A DNA stretch of 64,000 nt from Polydactylus sextarius. Lineage: Eukaryota > Chordata > Actinopteri > Polynemidae. A program made the position numbers and the translations under genes. Location of the stretch: assembly GCA_016801845.1 (NCBI GenBank), contig CM028924.1:5008501-5072500 (forward strand), given 5' to 3'. The notes under the pieces are model-generated. The model made no database searches, was not told the DNA's origin, and saw only the letters and a list, made by a program, of their open reading frames with translations. Every line of letters starts with the position of its first letter. Within the stretch, counting starts at the first letter, position 1. Shown here piece by piece: positions 26,476 through 37,914 of the stretch.

Positions 26476-26515
<40 letters not shown>

Positions 26516-27225
26516 CGTTAATGATTATTCACTGGTAATGAACCGATCATGGCATGATAAATGCAAATAAAGTTAAGTGTTGTTTACCTTGATGATACGT
26601 TGGAGGTTTAAGTTCATGTTTCCTGCAGCACTTCTCATCTAACCAGTGAACTCTGCAGCTTTATCCCTCACGTAACTTAACCTCAAAGGTTTGATAAAAG
26701 TGCTATCAGAAGATCAGGGCAGCACATTTTATGCTTCTATTTGATGGCGATACTTGCAGACGCAGGTGTGTGTGGGTGTGTGCAGATGTCACTGAGCAAT
26801 ATGTGTCCAGGTCCCCTGTGTGACCTCAACCACAGATCGCAACGGAAGAAGACAGCTTCAGACCTTCAGGCCCAGCCTCCACAGCTCATAAGAGGAAGTC
26901 TCTTTTCGAAAGTAGATGGCAAGAATACTAAAAAAACAAAACAAAAAAACAAAAAAAAAACAAGAATGTAATGACAATCATCAATCAAGTCCAACCAGCT
27001 TCCTTTAGGCAATCACAGGTTACAGCTGTCATCAAAGCTCTACAGGTTTGAGTTTGGCTGAAACACCCACAGCAACAGACAAATCCTATGAACTCCAGCC
27101 AATGAGTCAAACAAATGGAAGTTATTTGGGCAGGAAAAATGCTGAGATTCTGTCAGCATATTCGTCAAATGCCACTTTTTAGCTTCATCGCTTAAGGAAC
27201 AATGGAAGGAACGGCGGTCTTAGTT
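25230..27225. other. Non-coding stretch with several microsatellites
   Basis: Contains GT runs at 26000-26028, an A22 tract at 26228-26249, a CG/CA alternating tract at 26436-26479 and an AT array at 26482-26514. No exon recognised. A minus-strand ATG ten codons before a donor-like site at 26588 was judged too weak. Confidence 0.45.
26436..26514. repeat. (CG/CA)n followed by (AT)n compound microsatellite
   Basis: CACGCACGCGCACACACACA, a short spacer, further CA units, then about 16 AT units at 26482-26514. Z-DNA-prone and cruciform-prone sequences lie side by side. Confidence 0.95.
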
Positions 27226-27230
27226 GGTTA

Positions 27231-27400
27231 GTGCGACACTTTATTCCAGACTGAAACATCACAGCAGCTGTATTTTGATGTGAGGTACTTGACAAATGGG
27301 GCAAGTTGCCATCTGCTACTATTGTACTTTGTGTTTTATGCTAGTTAGTTGAAGTGTCACTATGCTTGTTAGCATGCTGACAATAGTATGTGACAGAAAC
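27231..27400 (+). repeat. Diverged teleost interspersed repeat fragment
   Basis: CCAGACTGAAACATCACAGC, then TGTACTTTGTGTTTTATGCT, AGTTAG and TTAGCATGCTGACAATAG occur in the order of a widespread fish repeat I recall, whose copies carry 'agactgaaatatctcaac' and repeated 'gttagcatgctaac'. Heavy divergence makes this tentative. Confidence 0.4.
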
Positions 27401-27409
27401 CCTAATCAC

Positions 27410-28950
27410 TCTACATGTATGTGAACAGTTGCTTTTCTTACATTAAACTACACAAATATACATATTAACTTTTTCCATAACAATGGATTGATTTATGTCC
27501 TTGTGTGTTATTCCCTTTCACTGTCATAAAATTATATTCTACAGTTGCTGGGCTAAATAAAGCTGAAATAAATAATTAACACATCTCTCGGTGTTTGTAT
27601 TGTATTCCTCCCATTCTAAAAGCTTATCTGTAAGTCATTGGTGGTATTTACGCTTGTACCTAACCCTATCTGTGGGTGGTTGGCACTATAAGACACCAAA
27701 AAAGAAAATAGGAAAGAAAAAAGAAAAATCTCTCCACACAATGTGCTGTACATGAGTAATCTGTTTTGACGACTGTCCTGGTGTGGGTTTTTTCATACAC
27801 GTAAAATGAATGTATCTGTACACCAGGACAAAAGCCATGCCGAGGGGATACAGGGACAGTCAGCCAAAGAAGGGCTCCATTTAGAGATGAGAAAGGTCTT
27901 GTTATGGGAGGAAATCCAAGTGAGAATGAAAGAGAAGATAAAGAGTAGTGTAGAGAGGCACTCGGAGAGAGAGAGAGAGAGAGAACCGGAGAGGGTTGAT
28001 TTCACAAAAGCAAAAATAAAAAAGAAAGATGAAGAAAGATGTACATGTTTTTGTGTGGGAGCACGTCCAGCTAAATATTTCAGCGCGTTTATGAAATAAC
28101 CGATGCATCTCTATAACATTCTGTCCTCTACATACATTTTTGTATCTGCATTAATGTCTGTATATATAGATATATAAAAGTGTGCATGCATGTGTTTGAT
28201 GTGTGTGATGTTTTGTCTCTTCTCACCAGCACTGAATGTTCCCTCTACGCTTCAAGGACAGAGGCAGCGGGAGCGAACACAAGAAAAGCGTGCCGACAGC
28301 CTTAAGAACTCCTCCACTCCTTTCACTGCATTTCCTTTTGCTTTCTACCCATGACTGCTTCTTTTTTGTCTTTTGCTCTCACCCTCATTTCCAAATTTAG
28401 GAAAAAGAATATACTGTAGGGAACGCATGGTAATTTAAGATTTCACCATGCGTTTCTGCTCAGTTTTCTCCTACTAAATGATGCCAATAGTAATAGAGTG
28501 TATCTACATCTTTTTTTTTCTTCTCCCATAGTATTTTCTTTCCTTTTTCTAGCTGCCTACCACTTCTTTCTGTCCTTGATTTTACTGTGTACCCTTTAGC
28601 CCTGCTTGTCTCCTTTCTTTCGTTTTCTTCCACCTGCATCTGTTCTTTCCTCCTATTTACCCCTCGACTTACTCTTTTTTTACCCAATTCCCATTTCTGT
28701 GTCTTATATCCCCCTCAGAAGTCCCCTCGCCACAGACATTACTTCTTTTTCTGCTTCTTCTGTGCATCTTTGCTTCTCTTCCCACAGGCGTGACCTTGGG
28801 TACAGAACAGTCCGCTGACATAAAAAAAAATCTCTTCTTCCTTTCTGTCTGAGGTAATTTAGGTATATATTTTAAGAATTTCACGCAACTCCAAGTCAAA
28901 AAGCTATTTTCAAGAATACACGGCTGTATTGCCTTTTTTAAAAATACAAC
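27410..28950. other. Non-coding stretch with pyrimidine-rich tract
   Basis: A GA run at 27966-27984, and from about 28320 to 28790 a plus-strand pyrimidine-rich region. An acceptor-like CTTCTCACCAG at 28229 is followed by a 41-codon frame to TGA at 28352-28354, listed under findings. No known domain. Confidence 0.4.
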
Positions 28951-28952
28951 CC

Positions 28953-29130
28953 CTGTGAAGATCAGGGCAGAGTGGGTGAATGAGCTGGGGGAGGAATTCG
29001 AGGAGGAAATCTGGAACAGCGCTCTACAAAGAGTAAATGACAGTACTTCCTGTGCAAAATTAAATATAATACAAGTTAAGGTTTTACATCGCATTCACTG
29101 CTCTATAATTTTGCCAGTTTTGCTTCAGAG
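28953..29130 (+). mobile_element. L1/Tx1-like LINE fragment, end of reverse transcriptase ORF
   Basis: The plus frame reads K-I-R-A-E-W then N-E-L-G, E-E-I-W, A-L-Q-R-V-N, S-T-S-C-A, I-I-Q-V-K-V-L-H-R-I-H. That spacing of W, ELG, W, SxxCA, IQ and K-V-HR-H is what I know from the region after the reverse transcriptase in fish L1/Tx1-clade ORF2 proteins. Only about 50 codons survive. There is no upstream polymerase core, and frames break soon after. It is a dead fragment. Confidence 0.65.
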
Positions 29131-29595
29131 ACAGGAGACAATTAGGAAAAGACATAAAAACATAATTACTTTTACAACCCTACTTGCATTCATAAGAATA
29201 TTACTACATTGAAAATCCAAACATCCACCTAAAGTGTCTTTGTTGCTGATGATGCAATTCATCCAACTAGAAAAGAAAAGATAAAATATACACTCAAGGG
29301 GTCTAAGTTTTCCTCCATCTAGTGTCCAGTGTTGGCCTACTAAGATGGACTCTTAGAATGAAACTATTCATCCTCACTGCCGTCTTCCTGTTACAGGTGC
29401 CTATATTACACATAGTAAACAGTGTATGTTTAACTATGGTTAACAGAGAATCACAGTTTTTTTCTTTTCTATCTTCCTCTGGGAGAGTGTCCCTATATGT
29501 ACGTTAATGGGTGGGTGGCTGTGTGATTTGTGTGTTTTAGTGCAAGATATGTATAAGAAAAAAATGTGAGCATTGTTCCATTGTTCAGAGGATTT

Positions 29596-29597
29596 GT

Positions 29598-29675
<78 letters not shown>
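29596..29675. repeat. (CA)n-(TA)n compound microsatellite
   Basis: About 16 CA units followed by about 22 TA units, seen directly. Confidence 0.97.
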
Positions 29676-29677
<2 letters not shown>

Positions 29678-29750
29678 GATTACAAACACTGAGTTCTTCA
29701 GAAGTCTATATTAACTTGTCCAACTGGATATATATATATATATATACACA

Positions 29751-29849
<99 letters not shown>

Positions 29850-29900
29850 AGATTACAAACACTGAGTTCTTCAGAAGTCTTATTAACTTGTCCAACTGGA
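29676..29900. repeat. 50-bp sequence duplicated around a long (TA)n
   Basis: GATTACAAACACTGAGTTCT, followed by TCAGAAGTCT, TTAACTTGTCCAACTGGA, occurs at 29679-29728 and again at 29851-29900. Between them is TA-rich DNA, with TA arrays at 29728-29745 and about 29753-29846 (about 47 units). The two 50-bp copies differ by only one or two bases, and each is preceded by a TATATAAA-type junction, so the whole TA-plus-flank unit was duplicated recently. Confidence 0.95.
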
Positions 29901-30609
29901 CGCAGACACTTTACTTTATCTTAACACTGATTACATGTGATATTAGGTTTTATCAGATGATCGCATCCTCTCCCTTTTCTCTCTCATTTCCTGCATCTTC
30001 TCTTTTCTTCAGAATGCTCCTTCCAGTAACATATGCATCAAAAACAAAAACAAAAAAAAACCCATCTCAATCAGGCCAGTCCTCATGTTTCCCAGCATCC
30101 TTGTCCACATTTCCACACCACTAAACAAATCAGACTTTCCGCACAAACACATTGACCTTTGAATTATTTACATCAATACGTCTACATCAATAAATCTGAA
30201 GACACATACAATTAAGTTGCATCAACTCTATAATTCATGACCCCCCCCGCGGTTGGAAGGTTTTTCACCCGTCAGTCCAGATTTGCAGACGAAAATCCTC
30301 TCCCGCAGAACCACATGTCACTCTGTCACTGCCATGCATGACCAAAGACACACTGCAAGAGACAAACACTGACTGCAGCCCATCTGATGAGCTGTGGTAC
30401 CCCCCTCCCCACTCCCCATCCCACCCCCACCCTCCAGAACTGCTGCCAAAAAAGAACATGTGGTACCAACACCACAGACCATTAATGGCAAAACCACAAA
30501 ACCACACCCATTAAAAAAAACCCAATGCCAATCAAATGACATTGGTTTTTAAAATCAAGACGGATTAATTATGATTCTTATCAACATCAAGATGGTTCAT
30601 GCTATGTTA

Positions 30610-30610
<1 letters not shown>
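29901..30610. other. Non-coding stretch, no gene seen
   Basis: Contains a C8-rich run at 30241-30249 and C-rich sequence at 30400-30435. Minus-strand Gly/Trp-rich frames across it come from this composition. Confidence 0.4.

Positions 30611-30644
<34 letters not shown>
30611..30644. repeat. (TA)17 microsatellite
   Basis: Uninterrupted TA array seen directly. Confidence 0.97.
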
Positions 30645-30653
<9 letters not shown>

Positions 30654-31429
30654 TTTTTTAAAAAGTCATTCAATTTGTGGCTAGGAGATTACTACTAGAA
30701 ATAGGTATATCTAGAGAGAAAGGTGTTGGGTCTTAAAATTCAGCCAGAGAGAACGACAGCCAAATGGAAAACATTGACTATAAAGTTGGTCAGATGAGTT
30801 TTTACAACCAAGATTGTGTCTGTTGCACCAAAGTAGAACAAAAACTCTCTTGAGAAGGGCTCACGTCTGCCAGCATGACAAAAAGACCATTTTCATCTTC
30901 ATTATCACTAATTCAATAGAGATGGAAATCTTGTAACCCTGAGGTGGTTGAATTGCTTCATAGCAAACTTCTTTAATCTCAGCATGAAGTCAGTATAGCT
31001 GCAGTGATCTACATATCGGCATGAGTCTATTGGTTAGTCATTACCATGGAACCATATTAACCTTAAAGACAAGGTTAAGGTTATCCTGATTAATACATTA
31101 TTACATTTCATAATGAAGATATAAATAATCATGACCAGCTTCTACAGTCTTGCCATACTTACACTTCAAGTGTAGATTGATCTGCCATAAAAGTTTATGT
31201 CCCCTCATGCATGAGCATTTAATGGATGGATATGCGCTTGTGGCTTTGGGAATATTGTAAAGTATTTAGGTTAAATTTAATTTTACAGTTTGAATGTATA
31301 ACCAGAAATATTTTTTCTTCATTTTTATGCCTCCATGGGGAAATCAATCATTGTAAGAGTTCACAGGTCAGTGTAGATGTTTCCTCTTTCTTTCTTTGCG
31401 TCACCCATATATTCTTAAAATCAAAATGG

Positions 31430-31790
31430 CTACTCATTAGCCATGTTGGGCTTAATTTCATGTTGTCTGAACCCATTATTATTGAATATAACACAGGACC
31501 AAGGGCTCATTTGCTGATGCTATTAAAATGTACAGCCCTGCTCTTCTCTATTACCAATAATTGAGAAACGTATTACAAGATTGACAAACTGATATGAGCT
31601 TTTAGGCTGCAATAAGCCTTTTTCAAATTACCTCTCAATGGGAGCTGCACACTGCATCGGTGTGGCCTAACAGTTTTGGAACAGGATAATATGGGAGATA
31701 TTATTCATTATGATAAATTGCTTTGCCCCAGGCCATAAACATAACAGAATTCTGTGGTATTTTCCTTTAACTGAAGCTGCTTGAGCTTCA
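31430..31790. other. Candidate conserved non-coding element
   Basis: A complex, repeat-free, AT-rich block with words such as TTAGGCTGCAATAAGCC, GATATTATTCATTATGATAA and GGCCATAAACATAAC. It looks like vertebrate conserved non-coding elements, which favour TAAT cores and few CpGs. This is an impression from composition. Conservation was not tested. Confidence 0.25.
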
Positions 31791-33307
31791 GGTTTTACTA
31801 TTTACCATCACTGAGTTTTGCTCAGACTACCCCTGAGCATTCTGTGGCTGCTGTCAGGTTATACAGTAAATCGTGACCGTGGTGTTAAATCCTCGCAGCG
31901 GTACGTCTCAACAAACAGTGAAGTGGAACAAGCAGAGTGCAGATATTTCTGAAATCCCTCCCATCACAAAAAACTGTGTGATGGAACAATGATGCAGACA
32001 TGAAACAACAACAGAATTCAAATACCACGACAGAAACAATCCACTCTGAATCTCAGAAAATTTCTATGTAACTTAATGAAGAAAAACGTAATCAAGAATG
32101 GTTGTTTATTACATCAGCCAGTCAAGACAGCATCTCAATAGTACTCTTTAGCTGAACATTGGACTGATTACAAATTGTCTGAGTTGTATAGACCTAAACT
32201 TGAAAAAAAAAAAAAAAAAAAAAAATAAACTTGTCAATATCTTTTTAAATCTTCTCAGGAAGTGAGCTGAAGAACTGGTCAAGAAGAAGAATGTGAATCA
32301 TAAACGTGTGATTTGTTTGTGGCTCAGTTTGCTTGTTCCGTTAAATCCATCAAAGTCCAAAAATCCATCAAAACATCAACTTTATGATAAAAAAAAATTT
32401 TAAAAAAAACCTTGCAGACATTCATATTTATAATGCTTCACACTGACTGAAGAGACCTGGCATGAAATGTGCCACATCTGGCACAACTCCACCTCCACAG
32501 CTCCACAAATAATACAACTACCTCAGCATTAAATCATCCTTTGCTCCATATCATTTTCTGCAGAGCACGAAGCTACAAAGTACAAGTTATCTCTCACAAA
32601 TGGAATAAATGTTACAGGGTAAAAGGTTTGGATGTAGTTTGAGTTTCACCTCATACTGGACACTTAATTATAAGTTTTAAGACTGAATGAAAGGATTTCA
32701 CTTTCAGACACCAACTGCTGTTTTTTTTTTTTCTCAAAAACCAGCATTAAGTTTTTATTTTTTCAAATTTATACTATTCATAGTAATTGGTACTTGTATA
32801 TGTTCATAAAGAGAAATACGCACAACTGAACTGAATACACCCCAGTTTATTGACATAAACACTAAGTGAAAAGACTCAAGATCTTTGGGAGGAGAGGACA
32901 ACGATGTCATCACCACCCAAATTCAATAGAACATCTAGAAAGCAGAATAACTTGTATCATCCATTATCAGGAAAAACATACAAATTATAAAAAAAACAAA
33001 AAACAATCCCACTAATTTAGGATGTTGGATGTTTTTTAAATTAATTGACTAAATTCTCTTCGGGATTTAAATGAGTAAGAAATAAAGTTGTCAGCGTTCT
33101 TAATATTTAACAGTGGTGCATTCAATTTCACCGTTTATTGTAATTTAGCCATTTTAGTGATATTATATTACCTTTCAAGAACAACTGGGACAAATGGTCC
33201 TTCAGTTGACCTATAGCACATTCGCCTCTTCACTGACACGACCATGAAAATGATTTCCATGCAATTACATTACACTCCCCCACGCCCCCTCCCACCCACA
33301 CGCCCCC

Positions 33308-33308
33308 T

Positions 33309-33361
<53 letters not shown>
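33308..33361. repeat. (CA)n microsatellite, about 26 units
   Basis: Uninterrupted CA array, preceded by a C-rich CCCCCTC/CCCACCC segment (33275-33307). Confidence 0.97.
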
Positions 33362-33362
<1 letters not shown>

Positions 33363-34439
33363 GTAATTTCTGATTAATGTACAGAGTAGGACTGTAGGGC
33401 AGCTTCTGTTCTCCGTGGGGATATCAGTCTGTATAAGGAAGTGCGAGTCTGTTTTTCTTTTTCCCCCCATATGACAATCATGACTGGTGAGGCCTCTTCG
33501 GTCTAGCCCCTCGGCTTGCCCACCAACCTCGCCCACAGCCTAAACATACACCTTTGTCATTCTTTTCTTTTCTTCCTCCTTTTTATAAACATGTCTAAGA
33601 TAAGTTCTTGGCCTCTTATTGTCCAGCCCTGACTCACACCCCATACAGCAGCTTAACAACCACATTTAAACTGGTGATACCAAAAGTAATGACTGTCCTG
33701 TTTATGTGGAGTATGACATGCAGAATGGCCGTTCACACCAGGTTACTCTATTACTATTGCAGTCAACACCGTGACTCATTTCTGCAGCCTAATTCAGGGA
33801 CTTCAACCCTTGGAGTCCACATTTAAAGAATCAATGCTTCAAAAAAGGCTCGACAGAAGAAGAAACAAATATGTCCTGCCAAAACCCAACAAAGTAACAC
33901 ATCTTTCAGTTAATTAATGGTGTAATTCACCAATTCTCGCTGGGTTTTTTGTGGGGACATATGTGTTTATCAGGTATTTACCTTCAATTTGGAATTAGTT
34001 ATTACTCGTCTTTTTGTTTGGCATTCAGCAAACATTACAGATAAAAGAAGTGACATTTGGTACTACTGTTTGCCAGTTGTTCTCGATGTGCGGAGGAAAA
34101 TGTCACAGCACTTAGTGTGAAGCACAAGAATCTTATATTCTCTTGATATTTTCAATGTTCCATTACGGTTTTAAGACAACCTGCCTGCTGATAAGCTCTT
34201 GCGAGAGCAACAAAAACACTAGTACTACAGTAGCGGATTTTTGTTTGTGATGTGAGATCAGCACATTTGCAGCGGATATATGGGTTCAGCATGAAAATCT
34301 GGTCCTCTGACATTTCTGCGACCCCAAAGAAAAGAAAAGAAAAAAAATCAGTTTTGCTGAGGTCATATGCCTGTTACCATCTACCTAAACCTCTATAAGC
34401 CCTTGTCTAATGTGGTATTAATTGTGATTTTATTATTGA

Positions 34440-34920
34440 CATAAGCAGCTTTTGAATGTGAAGTGGTTTTCCTATGGAGAATTGTGCAGCATTCATCAGG
34501 CTCAGGACTGGACAGTACAGCTGGCACTTGACAAACACTCATCCGCACAACATTCTTATTTCAGCAGACATGTGGATGAGAGGAGGTGTTATGTTTTTGA
34601 AGTCCATCATCCCCCCTCCAGGCACAGACAAACTCTCAACCTCGGGATTAATAACACAAAAAACACATGCAGCTTGGCACATATGCAGAGAGAGTGATCC
34701 TCAAATTCCCATACTTTAAAAGTCACAAACACACGCTGGCGTATAATCTAGAAAACACATGCTGTTGATACGGGACATATGGAACATAGACCAAAGATCT
34801 CCTGGGAAACCATAGCAACCACTGATTAAAGTATCTGTGTGCTTAATTGAGCAGATGTTTCCCCAGAATTCACTGTCCTGTCAAATATTGAATGTAATAA
34901 GCAAGCACAGATATGAAAAC
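34440..34920. other. Candidate conserved non-coding element with RFX-like site
   Basis: A complex repeat-free block. CCTGGGAAACCATAGCAACC at about 34800-34819 resembles, on the minus strand, an RFX X-box (two RYYRCC-type half-sites). Homeodomain-type cores (GATTAA, TTAATTG) follow within 45 bases. Function is inferred only. Confidence 0.25.
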
Positions 34921-34974
34921 TAGCTAGCCCACAAATATGTTAATGAAGTAAAAACAACTCTCTTTCTGGCTGGG

Positions 34975-35006
<32 letters not shown>

Positions 35007-37199
35007 TTACCTGTTTTTTTGGGGTCCTGTGCCCATAGGTAAGGACATATCTTTAAACTGTCCTCCAAACCAAGCTGTTGCGCTAAATTAGTTCTGCTGC
35101 AGTGTTAAATTTATGATCAGATGGGGAGTCCAGTTTGGTTCATAGCTTCTCAAACAGAAAACAATATAAATTATCTTTGACACGGCGCCTGGGCGATATA
35201 AATCCTCTTTAATGCAGGAGCACAAACAAAACTAAGCACAGGTGGCAGCACAAAAGGATGCAGCAATGAATTCACTGATTTAACCAATGTGGCAGAAAAC
35301 CACGCAGCTACGTTAGGACACTCTCCACCTGGAATGCAAGATGATTTTAAACCTTTTTACTTGCAAACCTTGGGCCTAATAAGGTGTAGTACTGATCTAT
35401 TTTTTTTTTTTTTTCAAAACAGTAATGCAGATTTCTTTCAGGTAGTTGATGCAGGTCAGACAGTATAGCTGCCTATTTCTGCATAGGCCACTGGAAGAAC
35501 AGGATCATCACACAGTCTTGTACCTGGCAGTCGATGAGAGCGCTGTCTTTACGGTACAAAGCACAGAAAGGTGCTGACCGCAGTCTTATCCTCTTTTACT
35601 CTCATGCTGCATCGCCATCCTGGATACTGATGCCACTGTTGATACGTGATATCATCTCTTCTACTGTTATCTCACAGTACGTCTCCCTTTTATCATTTCT
35701 TGCTGTTGTTGCACAATCTCCTTTTGACTCATTATTAACGATTGCAATTCTTCCCTTTGTTTCTTCCTTCTTTTCTCAAAGTTTTTTTTTTTTTTTTTTT
35801 TGGAGGGGTCCGAAACTACTTGAAAGGCAAAGCCAACAACAGTAATCAGGTAGAAATAAAAATGAAAATAAGCAAAGACCATAACTTTCAAGGAATGATT
35901 TATAAGGTAATACCAGCTTTCTGAAAGCCGGCTTTTAAAGAAGTTGCTCTGAAGCCAAGAGCCCTGATGTCCATTGCCCACAGATTGTATGCATGAAACA
36001 GCCAATAGAAGCTTGGCTGAAGACTGCAGGCAGATGCACAGCTGGATCTTGTAAAATAAAAAATCTAATTTAGATTTTTACTGCTCAAAAGATTGGAAAA
36101 AGGAAGACAATATTCAGGGCCAGTGGTTATTCTATAGAGATTAGTGTCTTCTAAAATTGAAAATCTGCCCACATTTGCTAAATATCCACTGACTAAGCAA
36201 AAAAACAAAAAAAGAAGTTTGCTTTACTTGTAGTCCAAATTGCAAGGTAATGGTCCTGTCGTAAAATATCTCTGAAAAACATTCTAACTACAGGCTATTC
36301 TGAGGTTAATGCTTTGAAAAGTGGAAACAACTAATGTTTTTGTTCTTCATAAAGATGTTCATAAGATGTTGTATAGTGGTGTTATTTTTCCAGATACAAC
36401 ACGTATTTACTTACATATCACCAAGTCACCAAAAAAAGACTCTTTATGGAATGAAGTTTTTTTTTTTTGCCTCCTTTTGCCTTTGCCACAGCAACTTTTA
36501 GAGAGTGCAGCAGTAAAATGTGGTTTCATTTATAGATACTTAAAATTATGTATCACCCACTGGAAAGATTATACAAGTCACAGTGCCCAGACAGTACTTA
36601 TGTGACCCCAAAATTATCGTGCGGGAAGAAAAGGGAAAGGGGTTATAAAATATTGTAGAAAAATGGCTCAAGAGTGAGACTGAGCGAATATTTTTCATTG
36701 AGACAAAAATCACTAAAGAAGCATAGATAGGATTCACTGCAGAGACAGGACGTGCTTTAGTTCTAAGATGAGTTTTCAACCTTCAGCTAAAGACACTACA
36801 GACATAATACTTAAACATCACAGCAGCAAAACACAACAACAACCTTAACAACCTTGTGATTTCCACATGAGCATTTCTCTCCTGAAGGCTTGGATCAAAT
36901 GAATCTCTATTTCACGCTATATATTCCATACAGAATTACATTTTGATCTTGAGTGGTCTTCCATAAGGTCCAACATCTTGTTACAGGAAACAACAGATGG
37001 AAATTTGTTCATGCTGCGTGCCATATAGGTATTCGCAGGGTTATTATTTTGTGTTTGTGTGTGTGAATGTGAATTGTCAGATCGCGGGGGGTAGTGTACT
37101 TTGACTGGTTGCACTTGAAATAAATATGTATTACATATGTGTATATATATGTATTATTTATATGTATACACAATTATGCAAATATCCAACAGTTGGACC

Positions 37200-37460
37200 A
37201 TTACATTTTGAAGTTATGTTAATAGGGAGGCATGATGATGTGTCACTAATTCAGGCCCAGTGGTGAATTCAAATGAGGGCTGACATATAAACAATGAAAA
37301 ATAAGAATAGATGAGCAGCACTCCATGTGTGGAAAAAGTTGTATGCCACTTTGGGCTCAATAGGGAGGTGCATGCGGTTTAATTAATTGCCTCTGATTAA
37401 AAGTGATGTCACTTTGAGGAGTATTTTGAGGACATCTCACACAGAAGCGGGTTGGATGCA
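37200..37460. other. Candidate conserved non-coding element
   Basis: Complex AT-rich block with GGTTTAATTAATTGCC at about 37375-37391 and a TGATGTCA CRE-like site at 37404-37411. It is repeat-free and lies 0.7 kb from the CpG-rich promoter block. Conservation not tested. Confidence 0.22.
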
Positions 37461-37914
37461 TTGTGGGTAATGCAAACACCAAGTTTGGGTAATAGGGAAA
37501 AAGAAAAAATGTAATATGTCTGATTTTTGCTGCATAAAAATGGAGTTTTACTGATATTCAGCTGCTTCATTAGTGAAATCTCTCCACCTCACACTGTCAA
37601 TTACGTGATGGATAAAAGATACTGATGTTATTGAAATAATGTGTACTGAGATGAAAAATAAACATGCCGTAAATCCATAATGAATAGAGTGAATGTGCTG
37701 TAGCAGTTGCTTAAAGGTGAAAGAAATCCAACATATATTTTATATATAATCATATTAAGGTCATCATTATTATCGTTATTTACTATCACAATGAAAACAA
37801 AGATATGTGTGTACATGAGGTAAATGGAGACGCCAGATAAAGATACGTTTGATAAGTTACAAATAACTTCATATTTAATATGTCAGTTAACTGTGACCTT
37901 GCTCTTCCACCCAA

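Noticed and set aside
26586..26640. Minus-strand start exon ending ATCAAG|GTAAAC
   Set aside because: Only ten codons, with no Kozak support or partner exon.
29322..29507. Signal-peptide-like start M-K-L-F-I-L-T-A-V-F-L-L-Q
   Set aside because: The site after it is GTGCCT, a poor donor, and no continuation exon was recognised.
29566..29847. Tyr-Ile repeat frames
   Set aside because: Translation of TA microsatellites. The same applies at 45152-45477.
31226..31564. 112-codon plus frame
   Set aside because: Composition is T-rich and hydrophobic without domains. The region looks more like non-coding regulatory DNA.
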